Below are positions 1 to 5,582 of a DNA stretch of 8,261 bases, piece by piece. Source of the stretch: Euryarchaeota archaeon UBA549. GTDB taxonomy: Archaea > Thermoplasmatota > Poseidoniia > Poseidoniales > Poseidoniaceae. The stretch's first letter is position 1. Every line of letters begins with the position of its first letter. Under the pieces are notes generated by a model. The model ran no database searches and was not told where the DNA came from. It was given only the letters and a program-made list of their open reading frames with translations. A program made the position numbers and the translations under genes. The stretch lies in contig DAGF01000005.1 in NCBI GenBank assembly GCA_002495645.1, positions 1 to 8,261 of the forward strand, given 5' to 3'.

Positions 1-87
1 TCCGTCGCTCGTGGTACGCCACCGGGTGCCAAGGTTGGTTTGATTGCACCACGCCGAACAGGTCGTGGACGAGGTAAGAAAATTTGA
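1..87 (+). CDS. rpl2: Large ribosomal subunit protein uL2 (L2), C-terminal end, partial
   Basis: Only the last 28 codons and the TGA stop are in the window; the 5' part lies upstream. The tail shows PPGAKVG followed by a very basic end (APRRTGRGRGKKI), which matches the conserved C-terminus of archaeal uL2. uL2 is a core 50S protein that binds 23S rRNA near the peptidyl transferase centre and helps subunit association. The identification rests on this short tail plus its position directly upstream of uS19, the universal order. The stop codon at 85-87 is the first three bases of the uS19 Shine-Dalgarno sequence, so the two genes are probably translationally coupled. Confidence 0.9.
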   Translation, partial: SVARGTPPGAKVGLIAPRRTGRGRGKKI

Positions 88-92
88 GGTGA
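85..92 (+). promoter_or_regulatory. Shine-Dalgarno TGAGGTGA overlapping the uL2 stop, for uS19
   Basis: GAGGTGAT at 86-93 is fully complementary to the archaeal 16S rRNA 3' end (AUCACCUC) and lies 5 bases before the ATG at 99. Its first bases are the TGA stop of uL2. This fixes the uS19 start at 99 rather than at the next in-frame ATG at 123. Confidence 0.85.
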
Positions 93-98
93 TGATGC

Positions 99-587
99 AT
101 GGCTAAGAAGAAGAAGTCGTTTATGACCCCCAAAGCCAGTCGACGTAAGGCACGTAAGCGCCTTTCGACCACCTCGGCACGTGTGAAGAAGGAGTTCACC
201 TACCGTGGATTCACCATGGAAGAGTTGAACCAAATGCCCATGTGGCCCGAGAATGAAGACCAAGACTACATCGTCGGTCTTCTGCCTTCCAGAGTTCGAC
301 GAAGCCTCGGTCGAGGCATGTCCACGGAAAACGAGCATTTCATGGCCCGTGTGCTTCGGTCCGGTACCAAAACCATCCGAACCCACCGCCGAGACATGCC
401 CATTCTCCCGCAATTTGTCGGTCGTCGCATCGCCATCCACAACGGTCAGCATTTCGTCGAAATCGATGTCAAACCTGAGATGATTGGCCACTACCTTGGC
501 GAATTCGCAGTGACCCGACGAGGCGTGACCCACAGCGGTCCGGGTGTAGGTGCTACCCGTTCGTCCAAGCACGTTCCATTGAAGTGA
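99..587 (+). CDS. rps19: Small ribosomal subunit protein uS19 (S19)
   Basis: The 162-residue product is uS19, a 30S head protein that contacts 16S rRNA and lies near the A site and the intersubunit bridges. The family core runs from about residue 92 to the end. It contains RTHRRDMPILPQFVG (94-108), KPEMIGHYLGEFAVTR (125-140), and the archaeal/eukaryotic tail GPGVGATRSSKHVPLK. The archaeal N-terminal motif FTYRGFT (33-39) precedes LLPSRVRRSL (61-70). A basic stretch of about 30 residues, starting MAKKKK and rich in Lys/Arg, comes first and seems longer than in most archaeal homologues I recall. The ATG at 99 is preferred because a perfect Shine-Dalgarno lies 5 bases upstream. The stop at 585-587 is embedded in the Shine-Dalgarno of uL22. 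Confidence 0.97.
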   Translation: MAKKKKSFMTPKASRRKARKRLSTTSARVKKEFTYRGFTMEELNQMPMWPENEDQDYIVGLLPSRVRRSLGRGMSTENEHFMARVLRSGTKTIRTHRRDMPILPQFVGRRIAIHNGQHFVEIDVKPEMIGHYLGEFAVTRRGVTHSGPGVGATRSSKHVPLK

Positions 588-592
588 GGTGA
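585..592 (+). promoter_or_regulatory. Shine-Dalgarno TGAGGTGA overlapping the uS19 stop, for uL22
   Basis: GAGGTGA at 586-592 lies 5 bases before the ATG at 598. An in-frame GTG at 589-591 falls inside this Shine-Dalgarno and so cannot be a well-placed start. The site therefore sets the uL22 start at 598. Confidence 0.85.
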
Positions 593-597
593 GAAAG

Positions 598-1194
598 ATG
601 GCAAAGCGAAACCAAATGGATCGACGAAGTCGTCGTCATCAACTTCCACAACGCGGCTACACGCAGCTCTTGCAGGGCAACCGTCTTGCAACCGCACGTG
701 CGACCAACGTGGACATGCACGTCAAGCACTGTTTCGAAGTCTGTCGTGCCGTCAAGAACAAGACCGCAGGGGAAGCCGTTGCTTACCTCAACGAAGTGCT
801 CCGCATTGATTCGGACCGTGCTGATGTACGCCGCAAGGCCGCTGCCGTTCCCTTCCGTCTCGGGAGTGGAAACAAGCGTAAGCGACGCTCAGGCCCGTCC
901 ATGGTCGGCCACCGAAAGGGTGGTGTCGGTCCAGGTCGATACCCGGTCAAGGCCTCCCGTGCCATCATCAAACTCATTGAGAGTGCGATGGAAAACGCTC
1001 GCTTCCAGTACGAAGACATCGATGCTGATGAAATGGTCATCACGCACATCGCCGCTCACCGTGGGCCCATTCGAAAGGGATGGATTCCACGAGCCCGAGG
1101 CCGTGCAACGCCAAGCAACCACTACCGCGTGAACTTGGAAGTCTTCTTGGAAGACATGAACGCTATCGGCGACGAATTGGAGGACGACTTCTGA
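598..1194 (+). CDS. rpl22: Large ribosomal subunit protein uL22 (L22)
   Basis: The 198-residue product is uL22, which binds all domains of 23S rRNA and lines the peptide exit tunnel with its beta hairpin. Family signatures visible are VPFR (84-87), GPGRYPVKASRAIIKL (111-126) and the C-terminal block HIAAHRGPIRKGWIPRARG (150-168) followed by RATPSNHYRVNLEVFLED. The protein is longer than the roughly 150-160 residues I expect for archaeal uL22. The extra length lies in a basic N-terminus, a Lys/Arg/Gly-rich stretch at about 88-112, and an acidic tail (DELEDDF). I chose ATG 598 over the in-frame GTG 589 because that GTG sits within the ribosome binding site. The stop at 1192-1194 begins the Shine-Dalgarno of uS3. 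Confidence 0.96.
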   Translation: MAKRNQMDRRSRRHQLPQRGYTQLLQGNRLATARATNVDMHVKHCFEVCRAVKNKTAGEAVAYLNEVLRIDSDRADVRRKAAAVPFRLGSGNKRKRRSGPSMVGHRKGGVGPGRYPVKASRAIIKLIESAMENARFQYEDIDADEMVITHIAAHRGPIRKGWIPRARGRATPSNHYRVNLEVFLEDMNAIGDELEDDF

Positions 1195-1199
1195 GGTGA
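1192..1199 (+). promoter_or_regulatory. Shine-Dalgarno TGAGGTGA overlapping the uL22 stop, for uS3
   Basis: GAGGTGA at 1193-1199 lies 5 bases before the ATG at 1205. An in-frame GTG at 1196-1198 is part of the Shine-Dalgarno itself, so the ATG at 1205 is the start. The first three bases are the uL22 stop codon. Confidence 0.85.
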
Positions 1200-1204
1200 A
1201 TATC

Positions 1205-1864
1205 ATGAGCAAGCAAAGCATTCTACGAACCCTCGTTAACCGCAACGTCGAGCGATTGCTCGTCCGTGAATTCTTGATGAAGAACACCTCCAAGTCTGGA
1301 TTTGGTGGTCTTGACATCCGCCGTGTTCCTGGAGGAACAGAAGTCACCGTCCACGCTGAGCGCCCCGGTATGGTCATCGGTCGAAAGGGGAAGATCATCA
1401 ACGACCTTCAAAACCGCCTCGACCAAGAATTCGACTTGGCCAACCCCAAGCTCAAGGTTGAGGAAGTCAAGAACCCGACCTTGAACGCTCAGGTCATGGC
1501 AGAGAAGATCGCTGCCTCCCTTGAGCGTGGCTGGTATCACCGCCGCTCGTGCCACAGCGCTGCCCAGAACATCATGGATGCTGGCGCCCGTGGTGTCATC
1601 GTCACCGTTGCTGGAAAGTTGACGGGTTCCCGAAACCGAACCGAGAAGTACATCCGTGGCCACGTGAAGTATTGCGGTGAGACCGCTCTTCAGCACATGG
1701 ACAAAGGCTACTCCGTCGCTGTCAAGAAGTTGGGAACCATCGGTGTCACCGTCGAAATCATGCGACCAGGCACCCGCCTCCCACACGAAATTAGCATTTT
1801 CTCGGAAGAGGAACTCAAGATCCAAGCCGCACAAGAGGCCGCCGCAGAGGAGGGTTCTGAGTGA
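1205..1864 (+). CDS. rps3: Small ribosomal subunit protein uS3 (S3)
   Basis: The 219-residue product is uS3, a 30S head protein at the mRNA entry channel. A KH RNA-binding domain is clear, with the GxxG loop GRKG at residues 59-62 inside GMVIGRKGKII. The C-terminal S3 domain has GARGVIVTVAGKLTGSRNRT (127-146) and MRPGTRLPHEISIF (186-199). It ends in an acidic Ala/Glu tail, common in archaeal uS3. The length is close to the archaeal norm. The ATG at 1205 is supported by GAGGTGA 5 bases upstream. The 3' end overlaps the uL29 GTG start by four bases (GTGA, 1861-1864), consistent with stop-start translational coupling. Confidence 0.97.
   Translation: MSKQSILRTLVNRNVERLLVREFLMKNTSKSGFGGLDIRRVPGGTEVTVHAERPGMVIGRKGKIINDLQNRLDQEFDLANPKLKVEEVKNPTLNAQVMAEKIAASLERGWYHRRSCHSAAQNIMDAGARGVIVTVAGKLTGSRNRTEKYIRGHVKYCGETALQHMDKGYSVAVKKLGTIGVTVEIMRPGTRLPHEISIFSEEELKIQAAQEAAAEEGSE
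1849..1855 (+). promoter_or_regulatory. Shine-Dalgarno GGAGGGT inside the uS3 end, for the uL29 GTG start
   Basis: GGAGGGT lies 5 bases before the GTG at 1861, within the last codons of uS3. It supports the non-ATG start of uL29. The only internal ATGs of uL29 (codons 12, 44 and 61) would remove part of the conserved helical hairpin and have no such site. Confidence 0.7.
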
Positions 1865-2058
1865 GCTACGTTTCCAACCGAGAAATCGCCTCCATGAGCG
1901 CTGAGGCTCGAGAAGCTCGCCTGCTTGAGTTGCAGGAGGAGTTGCTCCAACTTCGTGCAGAAAAAGCGCTGGGTGGTACACCTTCGAACATGGGTGCCTA
2001 CAAAGCGACCCGCCGAAGCATTGCGCGCTTGAAGACGCACATGAACAACGGTCAGTGA
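1861..2058 (+). CDS. rpl29: Large ribosomal subunit protein uL29 (L29), GTG start
   Basis: The 65-residue product is uL29, a small two-helix 50S protein beside the peptide exit tunnel, near the docking site of SRP and other nascent-chain factors. The first helix contains EAREARLLELQEELLQLRAE (15-34). The second carries MGAYKATRRSIARLKT (44-59), corresponding to the conserved RxxRRxIARxKT-type motif of archaeal uL29. The length is normal. Translation begins at GTG 1861, overlapping the uS3 stop as GTGA with a Shine-Dalgarno 5 bases upstream. It is followed by the largest intergenic gap of the window (25 bases), in which I see only the aIF1 ribosome binding site. Confidence 0.95.
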   Translation: MSYVSNREIASMSAEAREARLLELQEELLQLRAEKALGGTPSNMGAYKATRRSIARLKTHMNNGQ

Positions 2059-2067
2059 AAACAACAA

Positions 2068-2075
2068 GAGGTGAT
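2068..2075 (+). promoter_or_regulatory. Shine-Dalgarno GAGGTGAT for aIF1
   Basis: This is a perfect complement to the 16S rRNA 3' end, 8 bases before the ATG at 2084, in the only gap of more than 10 bases between genes. The gap (2059-2083) shows no TATA-like or terminator-like sequence, so there is no sign of a separate transcription unit. Confidence 0.75.
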
Positions 2076-2083
2076 GGAGAACA

Positions 2084-2383
2084 ATGGCGGCTATTTGCAA
2101 CGTTTGTGGACTACCCGATGAACTGTGCATCTGCCAAGAAATTGCAAAGGAGCAACAAAAAGCCATTCTCTCAACCGACCGAAGACGCTATGGAAAAATC
2201 GTAACAAAAGTGGAGGGCATTGACGACGCAGCAATTGACATCAATCAACTTGCCAAACTCCTGAAGAACAAATGTGCAGCAGGCGGAACGGTCAAAGGAC
2301 GATTGATTGAACTTCAAGGAGATCACAAGAAAAAAGCTGCAGAAGTGCTCAGGAACAACGGATTCAATGTGGAGGTGCGATGA
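2084..2383 (+). CDS. Translation initiation factor aIF1 (SUI1 family)
   Basis: The 99-residue product is the archaeal homologue of eIF1/SUI1, which binds the 30S subunit near the P site and enforces start-codon selection. The SUI1 fold spans about residues 33-98, with KIVTKVEGID (38-47), the central CAAGGTVKGRLIELQGDH (64-81) and the ending LRNNGFNVEV. The N-terminus has a CxxC-x6-CxC cysteine cluster (C5, C8, C15, C17), a probable zinc site usual in archaeal aIF1. The position between uL29 and Rpp29 is the standard euryarchaeal one. Base and codon use differ from the neighbours. My hand count gives about 45% GC over 2101-2340, 8 of 11 lysines use AAA, and AGA and AGG arginine codons appear. 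The gene may be less strongly optimised for expression. Confidence 0.96.
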   Translation: MAAICNVCGLPDELCICQEIAKEQQKAILSTDRRRYGKIVTKVEGIDDAAIDINQLAKLLKNKCAAGGTVKGRLIELQGDHKKKAAEVLRNNGFNVEVR

Positions 2384-2384
2384 G

Positions 2385-2642
2385 ATGAACATGTACAACC
2401 AACCTTGGATCGGTCGCTCCATGACCATCACCTCCTCCACCGACCCGACCTTGACCGGTCGCACGGGTATTGTCGTGGACGAGACCCGAAACACCGTCGC
2501 ACTCCTCGAGGGCGACCAACAACTGGTCCTCAACAAGGCCAGCATCACATTCACCGTTGACGATAACGATGTCGTCATCCAAGGGGCCAAGGTGGGTCAG
2601 CGCCCCGAAGACAGGATCCACCGAACATACAGGAAGGCATGA
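2385..2642 (+). CDS. rnp1: Ribonuclease P protein component 1 (Rpp29/Pop4 family)
   Basis: The 85-residue product matches archaeal Rpp29, a protein subunit of RNase P that pairs with Rpp21, binds the specificity domain of the catalytic RNA and helps cleave the 5' leaders of pre-tRNAs. It forms an Sm-like beta barrel. Visible family features are WIGRSMTI (8-15), the block TGRTGIVVDETRNTVALLEG (24-43), and the basic C-terminus GQRPEDRIHRTYRKA (71-85). It is compact compared with the roughly 95-130 residues of many homologues. The reading frame is open upstream into aIF1, but the ATG at 2385 lies one base after the aIF1 stop and 7 bases after GGAGGTG (2371-2377). A second ATG at 2391 is possible but less well spaced. 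Euryarchaea commonly carry this gene here. Confidence 0.93.
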   Translation: MNMYNQPWIGRSMTITSSTDPTLTGRTGIVVDETRNTVALLEGDQQLVLNKASITFTVDDNDVVIQGAKVGQRPEDRIHRTYRKA

Positions 2643-2646
2643 TACG

Positions 2647-2982
2647 ATGCGAGACATTGGCGTTGACGTGAAGAACCCCACCGGCGAGTGGGATGGTGAT
2701 GTGAACTGTCCGTTCTACGGCAGTTTGCGCCTCCGAGGACAAGTCCTCGAGGGAACCGTCTCCAGTGTTGGTATGCAGAAGACCATCACCATCGAGCGAC
2801 ACAATGTTCGCTACATGAAGAAGTACGAGCGATTCGAAAAGCGCACCAGCGTCGTTTCCGCTCACCTCCCTTCGTGCATCGGCGAAGTCAACATCGGCGA
2901 CAACGTGAAGGTCATGGAATGCCGACCGCTCTCCAAGACCGTTTCATTCTGTGTCATTGAGAACTCTGGAGGTGTTGCTTGA
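2647..2982 (+). CDS. rps17: Small ribosomal subunit protein uS17 (S17)
   Basis: The 111-residue product is uS17, a primary 16S rRNA-binding protein of the 30S body with an OB-fold. It has the archaeal N-terminal extension MRDIGVDVKNP...CPFYGSLRLRG (1-31), then the core GTVSSVGMQKTITIERHNV (36-54). The signature is GDNVKVMECRPLSKTVSF (84-101). The length is typical of archaea. The frame stays open upstream through Rpp29, but the start is placed at ATG 2647, four bases after the Rpp29 stop, with AGGAAGG at 2631-2637 as a weaker ribosome binding site. The gene ends in the TGATG junction shared with uL14. Confidence 0.96.
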   Translation: MRDIGVDVKNPTGEWDGDVNCPFYGSLRLRGQVLEGTVSSVGMQKTITIERHNVRYMKKYERFEKRTSVVSAHLPSCIGEVNIGDNVKVMECRPLSKTVSFCVIENSGGVA

Positions 2983-3380
2983 TGAAGGGCATCGCCGGTA
3001 AGCAAACCCGAGGTCTGCCCACGGCAGCACGTCTCCACGTCGCTGACAACACGGGTGCCAAGGTCGTCCAGATTCTCAACGTGCTGAAGCTCGGCGGTAC
3101 CATGCGCCGATACCCAGCCGCTGGTGTGGGCGATATGGCCAAAGTATCCGTCAAGAAGGGTACGCCGGACACCCGCCGACAAATGTTCAACGCTGTCATC
3201 ATTCGCCAGCGCCGCCCCTTCCGTCGTGTTGACGGAACGTGGGTCCAATTCGAAGACAACGCATGTGTCATCGTCAACGAAAAGGGCGACGTCACCGGTT
3301 CCGACATCAAGGGACCCGTTGCTCGTGAGGCCGCCGAACGCTGGCCTCGTATCGCAGCCAATGCAAAGCAAATTGTGTGA
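2982..3380 (+). CDS. rpl14: Large ribosomal subunit protein uL14 (L14)
   Basis: The 132-residue product has exactly the usual archaeal uL14 length. uL14 is a beta-barrel 50S protein at the subunit interface, contacting 23S rRNA and forming bridges to the 30S. Clear motifs are KQTRGLPTAARLHVADNTGA (7-26), RRYPAAGVGD (42-51), VIIRQRRPFRR (72-82) and FEDNACVIVNEKGDVTGSDI (90-109), ending GPVAREAAERWPRIA. The ATG at 2982 shares its A with the uS17 stop (TGATG), and GGAGGTG (2968-2974) lies 7 bases upstream. A TTG one codon earlier is in frame but less likely. Lysine codons are nearly all AAG, in contrast with aIF1. Confidence 0.98.
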   Translation: MKGIAGKQTRGLPTAARLHVADNTGAKVVQILNVLKLGGTMRRYPAAGVGDMAKVSVKKGTPDTRRQMFNAVIIRQRRPFRRVDGTWVQFEDNACVIVNEKGDVTGSDIKGPVAREAAERWPRIAANAKQIV

Positions 3381-3389
3381 GGGATTGAA

Positions 3390-3797
3390 ATGGTCAAGAG
3401 TATGAAACCAGGCAAACAACGCAAGGCGCACTTCAATGCGCCCATGCACCAGAAGCGCAAGCGCGTGGCCGCTCGTCTCCAACTGAGCAAGCCCGACGCT
3501 CGCTTCGCTGGTGTTCGAACCGTCACCGTCCGTGTTGGCGATGTGGTTCAGGTCACCCGAGGCGACCAAGCCCACGGTGGCAAGCGCCACGGCGGCAAGC
3601 GCAACAACGAGCCGTTGACCGGTGCCGTTCTCCGCATCGACGCTGAAAAGGGTCGTTTGTACATTGAAGGTGTCAAGGCCAGCAAGGCCGATAACAAGGA
3701 AGAGGCGGTTCCAGTGCACGTCTCAAATGTGGTGGTGACTCAACTCGATGAGTCGGACCGCCTCCGCATCGCAAAATTGACTGGTAATAGGAGTTGA
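3390..3797 (+). CDS. rpl24: Large ribosomal subunit protein uL24 (L24) with expanded KOW loop
   Basis: The 135-residue product is uL24, an assembly-initiating 50S protein that binds the 5' domain of 23S rRNA. The basic N-terminus KPGKQRKAHFNAPMHQKRKR (6-25) is typical of archaeal uL24. A KOW motif begins VRVGDVVQVTRGD (47-59) and resumes TGAVLRIDAEKGRLYIEGV (77-95). The C-terminus has PVHVSNVVVTQLDESDRLR. Between RGD and TGAV lies a loop of about 17 residues containing HGGKRHGGKR (62-71), where homologues generally have about 5-6. It is encoded by a 15-bp tandem duplication. The ATG at 3390 follows GAGGGAT (3379-3385), which overlaps the uL14 stop. A second in-frame ATG at 3402 is less well placed. 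Confidence 0.95.
   Translation: MVKSMKPGKQRKAHFNAPMHQKRKRVAARLQLSKPDARFAGVRTVTVRVGDVVQVTRGDQAHGGKRHGGKRNNEPLTGAVLRIDAEKGRLYIEGVKASKADNKEEAVPVHVSNVVVTQLDESDRLRIAKLTGNRS
3573..3602 (+). repeat. 15-bp tandem duplication in uL24, encoding HGGKR twice
   Basis: Two adjacent 15-base units (3573-3587 and 3588-3602) differ at a single third-codon position (GGT versus GGC) and each encodes His-Gly-Gly-Lys-Arg. They lie in the loop of the KOW motif. The near-identity at the DNA level suggests a recent in-frame slippage duplication, though convergent codon choice is possible over so short a stretch. Confidence 0.85.
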
Positions 3798-3802
3798 ATG
3801 AT

Positions 3803-4501
3803 ATGAGCAGCAACCACTTGAAGCGCTTGGCCATGCCACGAAGCTGGCCTTTGCCACGAAAGACCTCGGTCTGGGTCACTCGCCCAACCCCTGGTGCCCA
3901 CACGCTTGAGCTCTGCATGCCCGTCACGCTCGTGGTTCGAGACGTGCTTGGTCTTGCAAAGACCGCTCGTGAGGTCCGATTCATTCTCCACAATGAACTC
4001 GCCAAGATCGACGGACGAGTCGTCAAAGACACCCGCCGTGGTGTTGGTTTGATGGACGTCCTCACCCTTGGTGAAGACAACTACCGCTGCGTCCTCGACC
4101 ACAACGGCCGACTCCAGTACCGCCCAATCGGTGCCAAGGAAGCCTCGTGGAAGGTGTGCCGCATTGAAGGCAAGACCACCATCAAGGGCGGCCGCACCCA
4201 ACTCAACCTCCACGACGGCCGCAACATCATCGTTGACGACCCCTCGGAGTACAACACGGGCGATTCGCTCAAGTTGAACCTCCCCGACCAGAAGATTCTG
4301 GAGCACATTCGTTTCGGCGAAGGCACCCGATGCTACCTCATCGGTGGTGCTCACGTCGGTTCCACTGCGGACGTCAAGGAATACATCGTCAAGCGCTCCA
4401 GCATGCCCAACGAAGTTCTGTTTGATGGCTTCGGTACGGTCGCTCGCAACGTGTTCGCTATTGGCGACGCCAGCATGCCCCTCACGGAGGTGGCTGAATG
4501 A
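3803..4501 (+). CDS. rps4e: Small ribosomal subunit protein eS4 (S4e)
   Basis: The 232-residue product is eS4, an archaeal/eukaryotic 30S body protein with no bacterial counterpart. The start NHLKRLAMPRSWPLPRKTSV (4-23) is the diagnostic N-terminus, followed by PGAHTLELCMPVTLVVRDVL. An S4-like RNA-binding segment spans about 43-90 (LAKTAREVRFILHNELAKID, then GRVVKDTRRGVGLMDVL). The central region and a C-terminal KOW-like segment follow (about 173-192, LIGGAHVGSTADV). The length is usual. The ATG at 3803 is used because AGGAG lies at 3789-3793; an upstream in-frame TTG at 3794 sits beside that site. The last four bases overlap the uL5 start (ATGA). Confidence 0.96.
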   Translation: MSSNHLKRLAMPRSWPLPRKTSVWVTRPTPGAHTLELCMPVTLVVRDVLGLAKTAREVRFILHNELAKIDGRVVKDTRRGVGLMDVLTLGEDNYRCVLDHNGRLQYRPIGAKEASWKVCRIEGKTTIKGGRTQLNLHDGRNIIVDDPSEYNTGDSLKLNLPDQKILEHIRFGEGTRCYLIGGAHVGSTADVKEYIVKRSSMPNEVLFDGFGTVARNVFAIGDASMPLTEVAE

Positions 4502-5025
4502 GCGCCACTGCCAACCCCATGACTCAACTTCGCATCACCAAGGTGTGCGTAAACATCGGTGTCGGTGAAGGCGGCGAACGCCTCGTCAACGCCGAAAACG
4601 TGCTTGAGATGGTCACCGGCGTCAAGCCCCAGCGAACCCTCGGTCGCATTCAGAACCGCGACCTCAAGGTCCGTGTCGGTGCACCCATCGGCTGCAAAGC
4701 CACCATGCGCAACCAAGAAGCCATCAAGGCTTTCTTGACCAGCGCCTTTGACTGTCGAGAGAACACCATTCCTGCTTGGAACTTTGATCGAGAGGGCAAC
4801 CTTTCCTTCGGTGTTCGAGATTACACGGACTTCCCCGGACAGAAGTACGACCCCGAAATCGGAATCTTTGGTATGGACATCACGGCCGTGCTCGAACGCC
4901 CTGGCCACCGTGTCAGTCGCCGCCGACGTGGCAAGAGCAAGGTCGGCATGAAGCACCGTGTTTCGGCCGATGAGTCCCGTGCATGGTTTGTTGAGAATTT
5001 CAACATCAGTATCCTGGAGGAATGA
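4498..5025 (+). CDS. rpl5: Large ribosomal subunit protein uL5 (L5)
   Basis: The 175-residue product is uL5, which binds 5S rRNA with uL18 in the central protuberance and contacts the P-site tRNA. Motifs include ITKVCVNIGVGEGGERL (13-29), RDLKVRVGAPIGCKATMR (54-71), and FGVRDYTDFPGQKYDPEIGI (104-123) followed by FGMDITAVLERPGHR. The length is within the archaeal range. The ATG at 4498 overlaps the eS4 stop as ATGA, with GGAGGTG (4486-4492) 5 bases upstream within eS4. The partner uL18 is encoded about 2.2 kb downstream in the same operon. Confidence 0.97.
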   Translation: MSATANPMTQLRITKVCVNIGVGEGGERLVNAENVLEMVTGVKPQRTLGRIQNRDLKVRVGAPIGCKATMRNQEAIKAFLTSAFDCRENTIPAWNFDREGNLSFGVRDYTDFPGQKYDPEIGIFGMDITAVLERPGHRVSRRRRGKSKVGMKHRVSADESRAWFVENFNISILEE

Positions 5026-5027
5026 AG

Positions 5028-5180
5028 ATGGCAAGAGATCACGGAGAGAGAATTGGACGAACCATTGGATGCCGTCGATGCGGACGCAAGCGAGGCCTCA
5101 TTCGCCGCCACGGGCTGCGATTGTGCCGACAATGCTTCCGCGACGTCGCACCTGAAATCGGTTTCAAGAAAATGAATTGA
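5028..5180 (+). CDS. rps14: Small ribosomal subunit protein uS14, zinc-binding type
   Basis: This 50-residue gene is easily missed because of its size. It encodes uS14, a 30S head protein near the A site. The protein reads MARDHGERIGRTIGCRRCGR at its start and ends EIGFKKMN. Two CxxC pairs, C15/C18 and C33/C36, give CxxC-x14-CxxC, the zinc site of short-type uS14. The length is standard for archaea. It starts two bases after the uL5 stop, with GGAGGA (5016-5021) 6 bases upstream. Its position between uL5 and uS8 is the universal spc order. Codon use is slightly less biased than in the large neighbours (AGA and GGA appear early). Confidence 0.97.
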   Translation: MARDHGERIGRTIGCRRCGRKRGLIRRHGLRLCRQCFRDVAPEIGFKKMN

Positions 5181-5192
5181 GGAGGGAGAAGT

Positions 5193-5582
5193 ATGCAATT
5201 TGACCCATTGAATGACGCTCTTGTCAAAATCTACAACGCCGAGCAGGCTGGAAAATTCAACGTTGAGTTGACGCCAGCATCGAAACTTCTCGGCAACGTG
5301 CTGAACATCATGCAGAACTCAGGCTATGTTGGCGACATCGAACGTGTCGAAAACGGCCGTGGCGACGCTTTCGTCGTGGAACTGCGTGGAACGATCAATC
5401 GCTGCGGTACGGTGAAACCCCGCCACAGCGTCCGTCGCCAAGAATACGAGAAATGGGAGACCCGATACCTCCCCGCCCGAGATTTCGGCCTTCTCATCTT
5501 GACGACCAACTCCGGCGTGATGCATCACAACGATGCGAAGGACGCCCGAATTGGCGGCAAACTGCTGGCCTACGTGTATTGA
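5193..5582 (+). CDS. rps8: Small ribosomal subunit protein uS8 (S8)
   Basis: The 129-residue product is uS8, a primary binder of the 16S rRNA central domain (helix 21) that organises the 30S platform. In bacteria and some archaea it is also a feedback repressor of its own operon. Motifs are DPLNDALVKIYNAE (4-17), the central INRCGTVKPRHSV (68-80), and the C-terminal signature RDFGLLILTTNSGVMHHNDA (96-115), which contains the TTNSGVM rRNA-contact loop. The length is typical. The ATG at 5193 follows a strong purine-rich site (GAGGAGGGA, 5179-5187) that overlaps the uS14 stop. The stop at 5580-5582 begins the Shine-Dalgarno of uL6. Confidence 0.97.
   Translation: MQFDPLNDALVKIYNAEQAGKFNVELTPASKLLGNVLNIMQNSGYVGDIERVENGRGDAFVVELRGTINRCGTVKPRHSVRRQEYEKWETRYLPARDFGLLILTTNSGVMHHNDAKDARIGGKLLAYVY

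Noticed and set aside
589..597. Upstream in-frame GTG start for uL22
   Set aside because: The GTG is inside the Shine-Dalgarno GAGGTGA that serves the ATG at 598, so it cannot be correctly spaced. The same reasoning excludes GTG 1196 for uS3 and GTG 6133 for eL32.
1223..1981. Antisense open frame of 252 codons opposite uS3 and uL29
   Set aside because: It is a shadow of uS3 codon bias, spans two real genes, and shows no recognisable protein family.
2059..2083. Possible internal promoter or terminator in the uL29/aIF1 gap
   Set aside because: The 25 bases hold only an A-rich stretch and the Shine-Dalgarno. I see no TATA-like box, T-run or hairpin.
2307..2384. N-terminal extension of Rpp29 starting inside aIF1
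   Set aside because: The extra residues match nothing, would overlap aIF1 by about 80 bases, and the ATG at 2385 has a good ribosome binding site. The open frame upstream of uS17 (from 2470) was rejected for the same reason.
2862..3719. Long antisense open frame of 285 codons on the - strand opposite uL14 and uL24
   Set aside because: It lies opposite well-identified ribosomal genes, crosses a gene junction, and has no recognisable domain. Strong codon bias on the + strand readily leaves open frames on the other strand.
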